From: Pseudolabrys sp.
GTDB taxonomy: Bacteria; Pseudomonadota; Alphaproteobacteria; Rhizobiales; Xanthobacteraceae
Reading direction: 5' to 3'
DNA: 64,000 bases
Assembly (NCBI GenBank): GCA_026125895.1
Contig: JAHCKG010000008.1
Coordinates: 62,001-126,000 of the forward strand
The notes under the pieces: model-generated
What the model was told of the DNA's origin: nothing
Databases searched by the model: none
The model's input: the letters and a program-made list of their open reading frames with translations, nothing else
Shown: positions 9,329 to 18,556 of the stretch, piece by piece
Layout: the number at the start of each line of letters is the position of its first letter
How positions within the stretch are numbered: position 1 is the stretch's first letter
Translations under genes and position numbers: made by a program

Positions 9329-10310
9329 CGCACTCACCAGATCGATGCGCGCGAGCCATCTACTCGTCGCGATCCTTGTCGTCGCTTCGGTGGTCTTCGC
9401 CGCCGTCGGCGCCGCCAATGGCGACACGTTCTACCTGCGGCTCGGCACCGAGGCGCTGATCTTTGCCGGGCTTGCTTTGTCCGTCGACATCCTGCTCGGC
9501 TACACCGGCCTGTTGTCGCTCGGTCAAGCGCTCTATTTCGGATTGGGCGCCTACGTCTCCGCACTTGTGCTGATGGTGACCCCTTCCTTCTGGGCTGCGA
9601 TGAGTGCCGCCTTCGGCGTCGCCATGGTCGTCGGCGCCGTCGGCGGCTTTATCGCCAACCGGGTGCGCGGCGTCTATTTTGCTCTGATCACCTTCGGCAT
9701 GGCGCAGGTCGCCGCCAAGGTCGTATACAACACGCGTGCGCTCGGCGCTTCCGACGGGCTGATCGGCGTGCCGATCATCCAGATCAACTTCGGCTTCGCA
9801 GCGATCTCCAGCGCCTCGCCCGCCGGCTTCTTCCTGTTCACGCTCGCCTTCATTGTCATTCTCTACGCGTTCGCCGCCTACCTGCTCGATACGCCGTTCG
9901 GGCGCCTGCTCATTGCGCTCAAGGCCAATGAGCGGCGCGTGCCGTTCCTCGGCTACGACACCGTGACGCCGCGGCTCTTGGCCTACGTGATCGCCGCCGT
10001 CATCGCCGCTCTGTCAGGCGCGCTTTATCCGATGCTGCGCGGCTTCGTCTCGCCGGAGCTACTGTTCTTCTCGACCTCCGGCAACGCCGTCATCACCGTG
10101 GTGACCGGCGGCGTTGGTACGCTGGTCGGCGCGCTCTACGGCGGCATCCTGCTGACGCTGCTGAAATCGGTTGTCGGCAGCTACACCGAACACCACCTCG
10201 TCGTCATCGGGGTGCTATTCATGGGCGCGGTGATCTTCCTGCCGCGCGGTTTGATGGGCATCGTGCGCCCGGACATCGAGCGAATACTGACGCGGAGGAT
10301 GAAATCATGA
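9321..10310 (+). CDS. Branched-chain-type ABC transporter permease, LivM family
   Basis: 329 aa, polytopic. The LivM signature is visible: DILLGYTGLLSLGQALYFGL (about residues 53-72), VYFALITFGMAQ near 117-128, and the cytoplasmic coupling segment FGRLLIALKANERRVPFLGYD (about 193-213). The C-terminal GGVGTLVGALYGGILL is the usual last-helix region. It overlaps LivH upstream by 8 nt and the ATPase downstream by 4 nt. It pairs with the LivH-type protein to form the inner-membrane pathway. Confidence 0.93.
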   Translation: MVDALTRSMRASHLLVAILVVASVVFAAVGAANGDTFYLRLGTEALIFAGLALSVDILLGYTGLLSLGQALYFGLGAYVSALVLMVTPSFWAAMSAAFGVAMVVGAVGGFIANRVRGVYFALITFGMAQVAAKVVYNTRALGASDGLIGVPIIQINFGFAAISSASPAGFFLFTLAFIVILYAFAAYLLDTPFGRLLIALKANERRVPFLGYDTVTPRLLAYVIAAVIAALSGALYPMLRGFVSPELLFFSTSGNAVITVVTGGVGTLVGALYGGILLTLLKSVVGSYTEHHLVVIGVLFMGAVIFLPRGLMGIVRPDIERILTRRMKS

Positions 10311-11050
10311 CGGCGTCCGTTCTTGAAGTGCGCGGTCTGTCCGTCAGTTTCGGCGGCCTGCGCGCCGTCGACAATGTCAGCTTCGCCGTGGCGCGAAATC
10401 GCGTCACCACGGTCATCGGCCCCAATGGCGCCGGCAAGTCGACCCTGTTCAACCTCATCTCCGGCGCCGTGCGCGCGGTGGCGGGGGCGGTGCTGATCGA
10501 CGGCACAGACCACGCAGGACACACACCGAATCAAATTCAGGCCGCCGGACTGGCCCGTTCGTTCCAGATCACCAACCTGTTCTTCGAACTCACCGTCGCC
10601 GAGAACTTGCGGCTCGCCGCGCAGATTTTGGAGCCGATGCGCATGGCGCTGCGACCGGTCACCGCCAGCCGCGCAGCACTGGCGCGCGTCGATGAACTGC
10701 TCGAACGCTTCGAACTCACCGAAAAGCGCGCCATGCCGGTGTCCAAACTGTCGCATGGCGAGCAGCGCCGCCTCGAGGTCGCCGTCGCGCTGGCCGGCAA
10801 GCCCAAAATACTGCTGCTCGACGAGCCCACCCAGGGCATGAGCCACGGCGACACGGCCGACACCGCGCATCTGATCAAATCGCTGGCGAGCGACGTCACG
10901 GTGCTGCTGATCGAGCACGACATCGGCCTCGTCATGAGCCTGTCCGACACGGTGATCGTCATGCATCAGGGCCGCAAACTCGCCGAAGGAACGCCCGAGG
11001 CCGTACGCGGCAATCCCGACGTTCAATCGGCCTATTTCGGGCACGCGTGA
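10307..11050 (+). CDS. Branched-chain-type ABC transporter ATPase, LivG family
   Basis: 247 aa. Walker A GPNGAGKS is near residue 38, the Q-loop near SFQITNLFF, the ABC signature reads LSHGEQRRLEVA (variant of LSGGQ), Walker B is ILLLDEP, and the switch His is in LLIEHDIGLVM. The length and the C-terminal LivG-type tail (EGTPEAVRGNPDVQSAYFG) assign it to LivG rather than LivF. It hydrolyses ATP together with the LivF protein 3 nt downstream to power import. Confidence 0.94.
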   Translation: MTASVLEVRGLSVSFGGLRAVDNVSFAVARNRVTTVIGPNGAGKSTLFNLISGAVRAVAGAVLIDGTDHAGHTPNQIQAAGLARSFQITNLFFELTVAENLRLAAQILEPMRMALRPVTASRAALARVDELLERFELTEKRAMPVSKLSHGEQRRLEVAVALAGKPKILLLDEPTQGMSHGDTADTAHLIKSLASDVTVLLIEHDIGLVMSLSDTVIVMHQGRKLAEGTPEAVRGNPDVQSAYFGHA

Positions 11051-11053
11051 TCC

Positions 11054-11761
11054 ATGCTCGCCATTCAGAACCTCAACACCTATTACGGCACCAGCCACGT
11101 CATTCAGGGGATCGACCTGGAGGCCGCTCAGGGCGCGGTCATCGGTGTCTTCGGCCGCAACGGCGTCGGCAAGTCGACCCTGCTGAAAACCATCGCCGGC
11201 TGGATCAAACCCACGCAGGGCGAGATCGTCTTCAACGGCGAGCGCATCGACGGCCAGTCCGCCGATCGCATCGCCCGCAGAGGCATCGGTTTCGTCCCCG
11301 AAGACCGCCGCATCTTCCCCGGCCTGACCGTCGAGGAGAACCTCACCCTCGGCTATCTGCAGGTGCCGCGACGTTCAAGCGCCGGCAACGCGGCCGCGCT
11401 TCGGCGAATTTATGAGCGCTTTCCGCGCCTCGCTGAACGGCGCAATCAGAACGGAACGACTCTGTCCGGCGGCGAGCAGCAGATGCTGGCCATGTCCCGT
11501 GTCATGATCGGCGAGCCTCGATTGCTGCTCATCGACGAGCCGAGCGAGGGCCTCGCGCCGATGATCGTCGCCGATCTCTTCGCCATCATCGGCGAGATGA
11601 AACAGCGCGGCTGCACGATCCTGCTGGTGGAACAGAACGTCCAGCAAGCATTGACGGTCTGCGACAAATTCATCGCGATCGAGCGCGGGCGCGTCAAAAC
11701 GTTCGGCGATGCATTCGACAAAGGCGCTTGCGAACGTCTGATACAGGCCATCTCATTTTAA
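11054..11761 (+). CDS. Branched-chain-type ABC transporter ATPase, LivF family
   Basis: 235 aa. Walker A is GRNGVGKST, which carries N-G-V instead of the more common N-G-A. The signature is LSGGEQQMLAMSR, Walker B is LLLIDEPSEGLAP, and the His switch region is altered to LLVEQNVQQ as is normal for LivF. It completes the LivKHMGF set. The gene starts 3 nt after LivG and is the last gene of the plus-strand operon. The 238-bp gap that follows (11762-11999) contains no recognisable gene, only a small GC-rich hairpin (GGCGC/GCGCC at 11965-11978). Confidence 0.94.
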   Translation: MLAIQNLNTYYGTSHVIQGIDLEAAQGAVIGVFGRNGVGKSTLLKTIAGWIKPTQGEIVFNGERIDGQSADRIARRGIGFVPEDRRIFPGLTVEENLTLGYLQVPRRSSAGNAAALRRIYERFPRLAERRNQNGTTLSGGEQQMLAMSRVMIGEPRLLLIDEPSEGLAPMIVADLFAIIGEMKQRGCTILLVEQNVQQALTVCDKFIAIERGRVKTFGDAFDKGACERLIQAISF

Positions 11762-11999
11762 CGCTTGTACGCGGCCGGCGATCACCGCAAAGCCCCCGCG
11801 CTTCAGAATCCGGGCGGCAACTCAGATCGGCACGACGTTCGAGTGCGGCATCCTTCATTCCAATTCTTGACGAATCCGAGCAATTGACTTCGATGATGTC
11901 GGCCGTGCAGCTAGCCAGCGACCCAATTGCCGGTGAAACATTGTCGCCAAAGGCGCGCAATCACGGCGCGTAGGCGCCGCCTCTGCCGCAATCGCCGAA

Positions 12000-12881
12000 C
12001 TACGCTTTCGATCCGCCGAAGCGCACCGCCAGCGACTGCGCGAAAGAGCGCGGCGCCCGGCCAAGGATCATCTCCAGCACCCGGCCATTACCCGGCAGGC
12101 CATGCGCGTCGTAGTACGCGTACATCGCGCGAGCTTCCTGTTCGGCTTCCGGCGCGAAATTGCGGCCGCGCAGCGCGGCCTCGGGCGCGCCTGCCTCCGC
12201 CCTCACCGGCTTGCCGATCTGCGTCGTCAGTGCGGCGGTCATGTCGTCGATCGTGAGAGGCGACGGGCCCGCGAGTTCGTACACCGCGAATTCGTGGCCC
12301 TGCTGCGCGAGGATATTCGCTACCGCGGCCGTCAAATCTTCATTGTCGATGGGGCGGAACAGACGCCTGGTGCTGAACGGCGGCCGGAACACCATAGCCC
12401 GCGGGTCGAGATACAGCAGCGGCGTCGATACATACATCGCCGGCTGAACGATCGTCCAAGCCAGATCGGAGTCGCGCAGCATCCGCTCCACCGCCGCCTT
12501 GCGATGATGATGCGGCATCTGCCGGGTGTCGGCATGCAGGACCGAGTGATAGACGAAGCGCCCGACGCCCGCGCTCGTCGCCGCCTCGATGGCGTTGGCG
12601 GCGTAGGTCTCCTCGGCCTTGTCGAACAGCGGCGGTATGAAATGCACGACGCTGGCGCCAGCAAAGGCCCGCGTCAGCGATGCCGGATCGGCCAGATCGG
12701 CAACGACGGTCGCCGCGACGCCGCGCAACTCCTGAGCCCGCTTTTCCGAACGCACCAGGCCACGGACGGCCGTGCCGCCCCTCGCAAGATGTTCCAGCAA
12801 CGGCCGCCCGGTCCGGCCGGCCGCGCCGATGATGACGATATCCTGGCTGCCTCCCGGCATCGCTGCCCGTCCCTCACCCAT
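12000..12881 (-). CDS. NmrA-like NAD(P)-binding protein (atypical SDR)
   Basis: 293 aa. The N-terminal Rossmann motif is IVIIGAAGRTGRPLLEHL (GxxGxxG, residues about 15-32), followed by the NmrA/HSCARG-type segment VVADLADPASLTRAFAGASVVHFIPP. The C-terminal half matches the NAD(P)H-binding/NmrA layout, without a YxxxK catalytic pair in the classical SDR position. Related proteins include NAD(P)H:quinone oxidoreductase type 2 and redox-sensing NmrA. The start overlaps the stop of the metallo-beta-lactamase-fold gene by 8 nt, making it the last gene of the eight-gene operon. It may reduce a quinone-like or ketone intermediate of the pathway; function unproven. Confidence 0.8.
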   Translation of the reverse strand: MGEGRAAMPGGSQDIVIIGAAGRTGRPLLEHLARGGTAVRGLVRSEKRAQELRGVAATVVADLADPASLTRAFAGASVVHFIPPLFDKAEETYAANAIEAATSAGVGRFVYHSVLHADTRQMPHHHRKAAVERMLRDSDLAWTIVQPAMYVSTPLLYLDPRAMVFRPPFSTRRLFRPIDNEDLTAAVANILAQQGHEFAVYELAGPSPLTIDDMTAALTTQIGKPVRAEAGAPEAALRGRNFAPEAEQEARAMYAYYDAHGLPGNGRVLEMILGRAPRSFAQSLAVRFGGSKA

Positions 12882-13866
12882 GATGACAATGCGGGCCGTG
12901 GCCGGCCGCGACGCGCGCCTCGCGGTAGCGCTTCATCTGCTCGAACAGCACCATACGATCGAGGTGAGCCGTGCTGCCGGAGAACTCGCGATACAGCGAA
13001 GCAAAATTGATGACGATGCGCTCCGGATCGAGCCAGCCGCTGAACTCGCCGAAATTGACCTTCTGCGCCGCCTCGTCATAGGGCAGACCGGCCTCGTAAT
13101 AGCGGCGAGCTTCGTCACGGATGAACACCAGATAGTCGCGCATCTCGCGAACCTGGGCTTTCTCGGCGATGGCGCCATGGCCCGGAACGATCACATCCAC
13201 GTCGAGATCGTCGAGGATGTGCTGACAAATCCGAATCCAGTTGTCGATGGGTCCATCCCAGATGACGGGATGCCCGCCGACGAACAGGAGATCGCCTGTG
13301 TAGAGGATTTTCTTGTCGCGTAGATGCACCAGGATATCGCCGCGCGTGTGCGCGGAGCCGAGATGCGTCAATGACACCACGGTGTCGCCGACTTTCACGT
13401 CCATTGACTTCTCGAACAATTTGGTCGGCGGCGTACTGACGACGCCCCGGTAATCAAAGCGGCTCCACATGAGCTCCTGAGCGAAGGCGCCGCCGACGCC
13501 AAGATTTTGCCAGTTGCGCGCGCGCTGGATCATCCGCTCCGGCGGCGTCTCGGCGTATTCCTCGGCGCACGCGCGGCAGGCGATGATCTCGGCGCCCTCG
13601 ACGAGCTGATTGCCGAAGGTGTGGTCGCCGTTGGCGTGGGTATTGACCAATTGCCGGATGCGCCGCGAAGCCGGAACGGATGATTTCATCTCCGCCAGCA
13701 TGGCGCCGGTGCTGGGAAGATCGAACAGCGTATCGACGAGGAGGCAATCATCGCCGTCAACGATGAGACCGGCATTGCTCCAGCCCCAGCTTCCGTCCGG
13801 CTGCAGATAGGCGTAGCAGCCGTTGCCGATATCGTGCAGGCCCTTGGTGAATTGCCACTTGCTCAT
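12874..13866 (-). CDS. Metallo-beta-lactamase-fold hydrolase
   Basis: 330 aa. The metal-binding motif reads THANGDHTFGN: the usual HxHxDH lacks its second His (Asn instead), a variation found in one MBL subfamily. The other ligands are visible in LGSAHTRGDILVHL (third-position His), GDLLF (bridging Asp) and VPGHG (last His). It is cytoplasmic, as there is no signal peptide. It lies 9 nt after the LivF-like ATPase gene and overlaps the NmrA-like gene. Family members hydrolyse thioesters, lactones and other esters; the operon context suggests a pathway intermediate is the substrate, which remains unidentified. Confidence 0.85.
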   Translation of the reverse strand: MSKWQFTKGLHDIGNGCYAYLQPDGSWGWSNAGLIVDGDDCLLVDTLFDLPSTGAMLAEMKSSVPASRRIRQLVNTHANGDHTFGNQLVEGAEIIACRACAEEYAETPPERMIQRARNWQNLGVGGAFAQELMWSRFDYRGVVSTPPTKLFEKSMDVKVGDTVVSLTHLGSAHTRGDILVHLRDKKILYTGDLLFVGGHPVIWDGPIDNWIRICQHILDDLDVDVIVPGHGAIAEKAQVREMRDYLVFIRDEARRYYEAGLPYDEAAQKVNFGEFSGWLDPERIVINFASLYREFSGSTAHLDRMVLFEQMKRYREARVAAGHGPHCHHG

Positions 13867-13875
13867 GCGTTCCGC

Positions 13876-14673
13876 TCACTTTTCGGGTTGTACGCCGCCC
13901 ACCGTCGCCCGCCTGGATTCGTCCGCCTTGGCGCGGATCCGGCTCTCCATGGAGTCGCCCTCACCGCCGCCGAGATAGGCCTGGGCGAAAGCCTGGTCCG
14001 CGAGCAGCACCTGCGGCGGTCGGTCGTCAACGACGCGGCCGCCGCTCATGACATAGGCCCGGTCGGCTATGCGCAGCGCGGCGACGGCATTCTGTTCGAC
14101 GAGAAGGACGGTCGCGCCCTCGTCGCGCAGCTTGCGAATCTCGTCGAGCACCTGTTGCACGATGAGCGGCGCGAGGCCGAGCGACGGCTCATCGAGCAGC
14201 AGAAGCTTCGGCGCCGACATCAGCCCGCGCGCGATCGCCAGCATCTGCTGCTGGCCGCCGCTGAGCATCTGCGCCGCCTGCGAGCGACGCTCCTGAAGAA
14301 TGGGAAAGCGCCGGAACTGCTCGTCGATGCGCCGCTCGATGAGCGTTCTGTCGCGGATGCCGAAAGCGCCCAGCAGCAGGTTCTCCAGGACGGTCATGCT
14401 GCCGAAGAGTTGCCGCCGTTCGGGAACGAGACTGGTGCCCTGACGCACGATCCGGTCGGTCGTCGTCTCGCGGATGCTGCGGCCGTCATAGACGATGTCA
14501 CCGCGGGTCCGCGGCAGCATGCCGACGATCGCGCCGAGCAACGTGCTCTTGCCGGCGCCGTTGGCGCCGACGATGGTGACGATCTCGCCCTTGCCGACCG
14601 CGATCGACACATCGTGCAGCACGTCGGCCTTGTTGTATCCACCGGAAAGCTGGGTGACCTGCAATATCGTCAT
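13876..14673 (-). CDS. Branched-chain-type ABC transporter ATPase, LivF family
   Basis: 265 aa from ATG 14673. The frame extends upstream, but those codons belong to the antisense frame of the preceding gene. Walker A is GANGAGKST, the signature LSGGQQQMLAIAR, Walker B LLLLDEPSLGLAP and the VLLVEQN segment marks LivF. A charged C-terminal extension of about 25 residues (DSMESRIRAKADESRR) goes beyond the usual LivF end. Its ATG overlaps the stop of the fused permease-ATPase gene (ATGA). It is the second nucleotide-binding domain of the transporter encoded at 13.9-18.5 kb. Confidence 0.93.
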   Translation of the reverse strand: MTILQVTQLSGGYNKADVLHDVSIAVGKGEIVTIVGANGAGKSTLLGAIVGMLPRTRGDIVYDGRSIRETTTDRIVRQGTSLVPERRQLFGSMTVLENLLLGAFGIRDRTLIERRIDEQFRRFPILQERRSQAAQMLSGGQQQMLAIARGLMSAPKLLLLDEPSLGLAPLIVQQVLDEIRKLRDEGATVLLVEQNAVAALRIADRAYVMSGGRVVDDRPPQVLLADQAFAQAYLGGGEGDSMESRIRAKADESRRATVGGVQPEK

Positions 14674-16454
14674 ACCGCGAGTCCCAGATAGGCGGTGATG
14701 ACCTGTTCGTTCTTGCGCACGAGCTGCGGCGCGCCGTCGGCAATCTTCTCGCCGTGATCGAGCACGACGATCTTGTCCGCCAGCCCCATGACCAGGCGAA
14801 TGTCGTGTTCGACCAGCAGAACGGTGATGCCGAGCACGCGGACCTTGATGAGAAGATGAGCGAAAGCCTCCGTCTCGGAATCGTTGAGCCCCGAGGCCGG
14901 CTCGTCGAGCAGGATGATCTTGGGCGACAGAGCCAGCGCCCGCGCCAGCTCCATGAGGCGCTGATGGCCGAAAGGCAGTTCCGCGGGCCGCTTGGCGGCG
15001 TCGGCGCGCAGGCCGACGAAGTCGAGCATCGCCATGGCGCGGTTCGCCATCGCCTGCTCCTCGGCGGCAATGCCCGGCAGGCCGAGGCTGACGGAGACGA
15101 TGGTGCTGCGCCCGAGCGCATGGGCGCCGCACATGACGTTCTCGAGTACGGTCATGTTGTCGAACATGCGGATCGCCTGGAAGGTGCGCGCTACCCCACG
15201 TCTGGCGATCTCATCCGGCATCGCTTTGGAAACGTCGATGCCGTCGATCCTGATCGTCCCAGCGCTCAGCGCGCGGTGCCCGGAGATCATGTCGAGCATC
15301 GTGGTCTTGCCGGCGCCATTCGGGCCGATCAGCGCCACGATCTGATGACGGCCGACGTCGAAGCTGACATCCGACACGGCGCGCAGGTTGCCGAACTGCC
15401 GCGAGACGCCGTCGATCTGCAAGAGCGGGCCTTCGCCGTCGCCGCCACTGTACTCCGGCAGCACGACAGCCACCGGCGCGTTCGCCGTGACGTCGAATGC
15501 CGCATTAACTGGGGGCATCCAACGCGACGTCACGGCTTTGACGGCGCCGGCGAGCCCGGAACGAAAGCCGAGCAGCACGACGACCGTGACGACGCCCATC
15601 ACGACCACTTCCCAGGCCGGCTGTCCCGTCTCGCGCAGCACCTCGCGCACCGCGATGATGGCGGCGGAGCCGAGCACGCCGCCCCACACCGATTGCAGAC
15701 CGCCGACGATCACCGCAGTGATGATGTCGAGGCTGAACTGCATGCCGAAGACGGTCGGGTCCATGACGCGCAGGTAGTGCGCCAGCAGGCTGCCGCCGAG
15801 GCTCGCCATGCCGGCGCTGACGACGAAGATCTGCAGCTTGTAGGAGATCGTATCGATGCCGGACGCGGCGGCGCCCGCCTCGTCCGCCGCCAGCGCCCGC
15901 AAGGCGCGGCCGATATGCGAACGGTCGATATTGAGGCCGACCGCCACCATCGCCGCCGCGGTCAGCCAGGCCACGGCGTACAGGCCGAGCGTGCTGCTCA
16001 CGATCCATCCGCCAATGGACAGATGCGGGACGATGGGGATGCCGGCGGCGCCACCCGTGACATCCACCAACAGGATAGCCAGCGCGATGAAGAACAGATG
16101 CAGCGCCAGCGAGGCGATCGCCAGCACGAAGCCGCGCAACTTCAACAACGGCCAGCCGATGACGCAGGCCAGAACCAGCGAGAACGCCGCGCTGACAATG
16201 GCCGCCGCAGCGCCGTCCCAGCCGTAACGCGTGGTCAGGATAGCGCTGCCGTAGCCGCCGATCATGTAGAACGCCGCTTGCCCGATCGCCAATTGATGGG
16301 CAAGGCCCAGCAGCAGGACGAGGCCGGTCGCGCCGATGGCGAAGACGGCCACGGTGATGCCGGCGCCGAGCGCGTAGTCGCTGCGGAACAACAACGGATA
16401 AGCGATAACGGCCAGGACGAAGAAAGCGAACGGCAGGTGTTTCGGCAACCTCAT
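14670..16454 (-). CDS. Fused LivM permease-LivG ATPase of branched-chain-type ABC transporter
   Basis: 594 aa. Residues 1 to about 310 form a polytopic LivM domain (GLVLLLGLAHQLAIGQAAF near 45-63, VIVGGLQSVWGGVLG near 248-262). A linker follows (about 311-342), and residues about 343-594 are a LivG ATPase with Walker A IGPNGAGKTT, a signature degenerated to LPFGHQRLMELAR and Walker B IILLDEPASGLND. The fusion is in one uninterrupted frame. Such LivM-LivG fusions occur in many alphaproteobacterial transporters, so this is a normal variant. It stands between LivH (7 nt upstream) and LivF (4-nt overlap). Confidence 0.92.
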   Translation of the reverse strand: MRLPKHLPFAFFVLAVIAYPLLFRSDYALGAGITVAVFAIGATGLVLLLGLAHQLAIGQAAFYMIGGYGSAILTTRYGWDGAAAAIVSAAFSLVLACVIGWPLLKLRGFVLAIASLALHLFFIALAILLVDVTGGAAGIPIVPHLSIGGWIVSSTLGLYAVAWLTAAAMVAVGLNIDRSHIGRALRALAADEAGAAASGIDTISYKLQIFVVSAGMASLGGSLLAHYLRVMDPTVFGMQFSLDIITAVIVGGLQSVWGGVLGSAAIIAVREVLRETGQPAWEVVVMGVVTVVVLLGFRSGLAGAVKAVTSRWMPPVNAAFDVTANAPVAVVLPEYSGGDGEGPLLQIDGVSRQFGNLRAVSDVSFDVGRHQIVALIGPNGAGKTTMLDMISGHRALSAGTIRIDGIDVSKAMPDEIARRGVARTFQAIRMFDNMTVLENVMCGAHALGRSTIVSVSLGLPGIAAEEQAMANRAMAMLDFVGLRADAAKRPAELPFGHQRLMELARALALSPKIILLDEPASGLNDSETEAFAHLLIKVRVLGITVLLVEHDIRLVMGLADKIVVLDHGEKIADGAPQLVRKNEQVITAYLGLAV

Positions 16455-16461
16455 CGCGGCC

Positions 16462-17355
16462 TCACAGCGAGGAGCCGAGATTGAGGCGGTCGCGGCCGCG
16501 CGCGAAAACGCCGCCCATCACGAGGAGGCCGAGCAGCAGCACGGCGTAGAAATAGACATCCTTGGCGTCGGACGAACCGAGACCCGCAATGAAGGCTTCG
16601 AGAATGCCCATGGCGAGCCCGGCGAGCACTGCCACCAGTGGCGAGCGGAAGCCGCCGAAGATTGCGGCGATCAGGCCCTTGAGCCCCGGCGTCAGGCCGG
16701 AGTCCCAGGATGCCAGCGTGATTGGCGCCAGCATGGCGCCGGCTACGGCGCTTATGGCACCGGCGGCGGCGAAGACCAGCAAGCTCGTGCGCTGCGGGTT
16801 GATGCCCATCAGCAGCGCCGCACTGCGGTTGATCGAGCAGGCGCGGATCGACCGGCCGAACTGGGTGAAGGCGAGGACGTAGAATGCGGCGCCGAGCAGG
16901 ACGGCTGTCCCGATCCAGATCCACATCGCCTGGATCGGGAAAATGGCGCCGGCGACGACCAGCATGTCGTCGCCGCTGAAGCCCGGCACGCCGATCGGGT
17001 CCTTGCCCCAGATGATGAAGGCGGCGCCGCGGATGGCGACCGCGACGCCCAGCGTCACCGTGATCTGGAGAAAGGACGGTGCATAGCGAATTGGCCGGAT
17101 GGTCAGAACCTCCTGCAGCGAAGCCAGCGCGGCGCCGACCAGCGCGATGAGCACCAGCGAGACGACGACCGGCAGATGCAGCGCCGTCAGCGACGCCAGC
17201 ACCAGCCCGCCGACCGCCAGATATTCGCCTTGCGCCAGATTGACGACGCCGCAGACATTGGCGACCAGCACGATCGCCAACGCCACCAGCGCGTAGCTGC
17301 AGCCGGTCGTCAGACCCGAGGTGAAGAACTGGGCAAAGGCGGCGACGTCGATCAT
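16462..17355 (-). CDS. Branched-chain-type ABC transporter permease, LivH family
   Basis: 297 aa, about eight predicted membrane segments. The LivH signature appears as LAIVLVANVCGVVNLAQGEY near residues 26-45, and the C-terminal half has the GLKGLIAAIFGGFRSPLVAVLAG region. The gene starts 3 nt after the stop of the solute-binding protein and ends 7 nt before the fused LivM-LivG gene, consistent with a single transcript and a four-component importer. Confidence 0.92.
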   Translation of the reverse strand: MIDVAAFAQFFTSGLTTGCSYALVALAIVLVANVCGVVNLAQGEYLAVGGLVLASLTALHLPVVVSLVLIALVGAALASLQEVLTIRPIRYAPSFLQITVTLGVAVAIRGAAFIIWGKDPIGVPGFSGDDMLVVAGAIFPIQAMWIWIGTAVLLGAAFYVLAFTQFGRSIRACSINRSAALLMGINPQRTSLLVFAAAGAISAVAGAMLAPITLASWDSGLTPGLKGLIAAIFGGFRSPLVAVLAGLAMGILEAFIAGLGSSDAKDVYFYAVLLLGLLVMGGVFARGRDRLNLGSSL

Positions 17356-17358
17356 CGA

Positions 17359-18519
17359 TCACCCATCGGCGCGCACGAACTTGCCGCCCTGGAGTTTGAG
17401 CATCGCCAGCCCGCGCTTGTCCTGCCCGGCATGCAGTTTCGGGTTGAAGGTGATGGGACCGTCGATGCCCGGCAGATCCGTGACGTTGTCGAGCGCAGCG
17501 CGGATGCTCTCGCGCGTTCCGTCCGACTTGCCGAGCGCATATTCCGTGACGATGCCGATGTCCCAGCCCAGCGCGTTGGCGAGGTTGCCGGTGCGGCCCA
17601 GCGCCTTTTCCATGTCGCCATAGAGCCGGCCGGAATCGCCGCCGGCATTGGCTCCCATCATGCCGAGCAGTCCGGGCGTGAGAACGCCGTCGGCTTCCTT
17701 CTCGCCGCCGATGGCATTGAAGAACGACGCGGTCAGCGCCGCGAGCATGAAGCAGATCGGGTATTTGAGGCCGAGCTGGCGGTACTGCTTGTAGAGCAGA
17801 ATGCCGGGCGAACCCGTGCCGGCGGCATAGACGATGTCCGGATTGGCCGAGCGGATGCGGACGAGTTGCGAGCTGAAATTGGTGTCGGTTTGCGAGAAGG
17901 TCTCCATCGCGACGATGTCGAGGCCGAGCTGTGGGCAGACTTCCTTCGCCGTCTTCACCTCGCCCTGTCCGTAAGTGTCGTTGCCGACGATGAAGGCGAG
18001 ACGCTTCTTGCCATGCGCCTTGCACCATTCGAGGTACATGGTGAGATAGTCGCGATTGACCGGCGCGATCTTGAAGAAATACGGCTCGGGCGGCTCGGTG
18101 AGACCGTCGGTCGCGCCTCCGCTGACGATCGGCAGCTTCAATTCGGGCGCCATCGCCTTGATGGCGAGGCCACCGGCGCCGGGGCCGGCGACCCAGACGA
18201 GTGTATTGTTCTGGTCGCCCGCCACCTTGCGGTAGCCGTTGGCCGCCGGCACGGCGGCGCTCTCGTCGTCGATGATGTCGAGAACGATCTGCCGGCCCTT
18301 GTAGCCGCCGCGCTCGTTCCAGGCCTTGGCGTAGGCCTTGAAGCCTTCGACATACTCCTTGAAAAACGGCGATGCCGGTCCGGTCATGCTGGCGATGACC
18401 GGGATGCGGAACTCCTTCTGCTGGGCGAATACCGGCCCGCCGAGGCCGAAGGGAAGAAGGCTTGCACCCAGAAACCCGCCCGATGCCTTGACGACATGTC
18501 GCCTGGTCCAATCCGTCAT
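17359..18519 (-). CDS. Branched-chain-type ABC transporter solute-binding protein with Tat-like signal
   Basis: 386 aa from the ATG at 18519, which is preceded by a good GGGAGG ribosome-binding site; an open frame further upstream has no such site. The N-terminus TRRHVVKASGGFLGASLLP resembles a twin-arginine signal, so it may be exported folded. The mature part has the LivK-like Peripla_BP_6 architecture (IPVIASMTGPASPFFKEY, later SGGATDGLTEPPEPYFFKIAP). It delivers solute to the LivH/LivMG/LivF proteins encoded directly downstream. The enzymes sharing the operon (FAH-family, MetE-like, MBL-fold, NmrA-like) suggest an organic acid or ring-derived substrate, unknown. Confidence 0.92.
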   Translation of the reverse strand: MTDWTRRHVVKASGGFLGASLLPFGLGGPVFAQQKEFRIPVIASMTGPASPFFKEYVEGFKAYAKAWNERGGYKGRQIVLDIIDDESAAVPAANGYRKVAGDQNNTLVWVAGPGAGGLAIKAMAPELKLPIVSGGATDGLTEPPEPYFFKIAPVNRDYLTMYLEWCKAHGKKRLAFIVGNDTYGQGEVKTAKEVCPQLGLDIVAMETFSQTDTNFSSQLVRIRSANPDIVYAAGTGSPGILLYKQYRQLGLKYPICFMLAALTASFFNAIGGEKEADGVLTPGLLGMMGANAGGDSGRLYGDMEKALGRTGNLANALGWDIGIVTEYALGKSDGTRESIRAALDNVTDLPGIDGPITFNPKLHAGQDKRGLAMLKLQGGKFVRADG

Positions 18520-18556
18520 CACTTCCCTCCCCTTGGCTTGTCCGTTGATGATCCGC

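Noticed and set aside
14754-16484. A 576-codon plus-strand open frame opposite the fused permease-ATPase gene
   Set aside because: Low-complexity His/Arg/Gln-rich translation with no motifs, whereas the minus strand has clear ABC transporter domains.
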